Source of the DNA: CAYUNT01 sp964446285
GTDB taxonomy: Bacteria; Sumerlaeota; Sumerlaeia; SLMS01; CAYUNT01
Direction of reading: 5' to 3'
Assembly (NCBI GenBank): GCA_964446285.1
Contig: CAYUNT010000125.1
Coordinates: forward strand, 1-13,934
DNA: 13,934 bases
Shown here: positions 13,911-13,934 of the stretch, one piece after another
Numbering within the stretch: the stretch's first letter is position 1
Layout: the number at the start of each line of letters is the position of its first letter
Notes under the pieces: generated by a model
What the model saw: the letters and a program-made list of their open reading frames with translations, nothing else
What the model was told of the DNA's origin: nothing
Database searches by the model: none
Position numbers and translations under genes: made by a program

Positions 13911-13934
13911 CAGGGCGGCGCTTCGCTTGCCCTG
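13911..13934. repeat. Hairpin at the window edge
   Basis: cagggc (13911-13916) pairs with gccctg (13929-13934), with an inner gcg/cgc helix around the loop ctt. The window ends at the last paired base, so any continuation is unseen. Confidence 0.4.

Overview
The window is bacterial chromosome, mostly G+C-rich, with short intergenic gaps, genes on both strands and good Shine-Dalgarno sites at several starts. It has no rRNA, tRNA, CRISPR array, transposase or phage gene. Central-metabolism genes, family 4 glycosyltransferases, an acidic TPR protein and abundant small intergenic hairpin repeats would fit an uncultured Sumerlaeota, Hydrogenedentota, Planctomycetota or Lentisphaerota type of genome. 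That assignment is a weak inference; no marker gene here fixes the phylum.

Layout. Positions 1-436 are non-coding and hold a long stem-loop (126-184) and a small mobile-looking element (201-303). On the minus strand follow an ACT-domain malic enzyme (437-1879), a type II restriction-modification pair of lower G+C (methyltransferase 2087-3421, PD-(D/E)XK nuclease 3427-4017), glucose-1-phosphate adenylyltransferase glgC (4072-5388) and an acidic TPR protein (5508-6125). A divergent region with a near-consensus promoter (6352-6380) drives the plus-strand glycine cleavage genes gcvT-gcvH-gcvPA (6521-9543). The expected gcvPB partner is not here. A convergent glycosyltransferase (9566-10711, minus) follows, then a divergent glycosyltransferase pseudogene with one in-frame TAA (10906-12153, plus). 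A 481-bp non-coding stretch then carries a second, larger copy of the small element (12313-12495). Last comes a secreted six-repeat beta-propeller protein (12635-13810), followed by an elaborate stem-loop.

How the parts work together. The gcv genes make the T, H and P-alpha proteins of one pathway. glgC points to glycogen storage, and malic enzyme feeds pyruvate and reducing power. The two glycosyltransferases suggest surface polysaccharide or glycoconjugate synthesis. The restriction-modification pair is probably a transferred insertion between maintenance genes.

The most interesting signal is the repeat family. Two elements share inverted ends (consensus CAGGAACTGTTCAA). The first is flanked by perfect 10-bp direct repeats. 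Between their ends both carry 19-nt hairpins followed by a CCACC-like tail. Across five hairpins the stem sequence varies, but nearly always by paired compensatory changes. The number, orientation and stem sequence of the hairpins differ between the two elements while the ends stay the same. This looks like a REPIN- or MITE-like non-autonomous element under selection for hairpin structure; its mobilising enzyme is not in the window.
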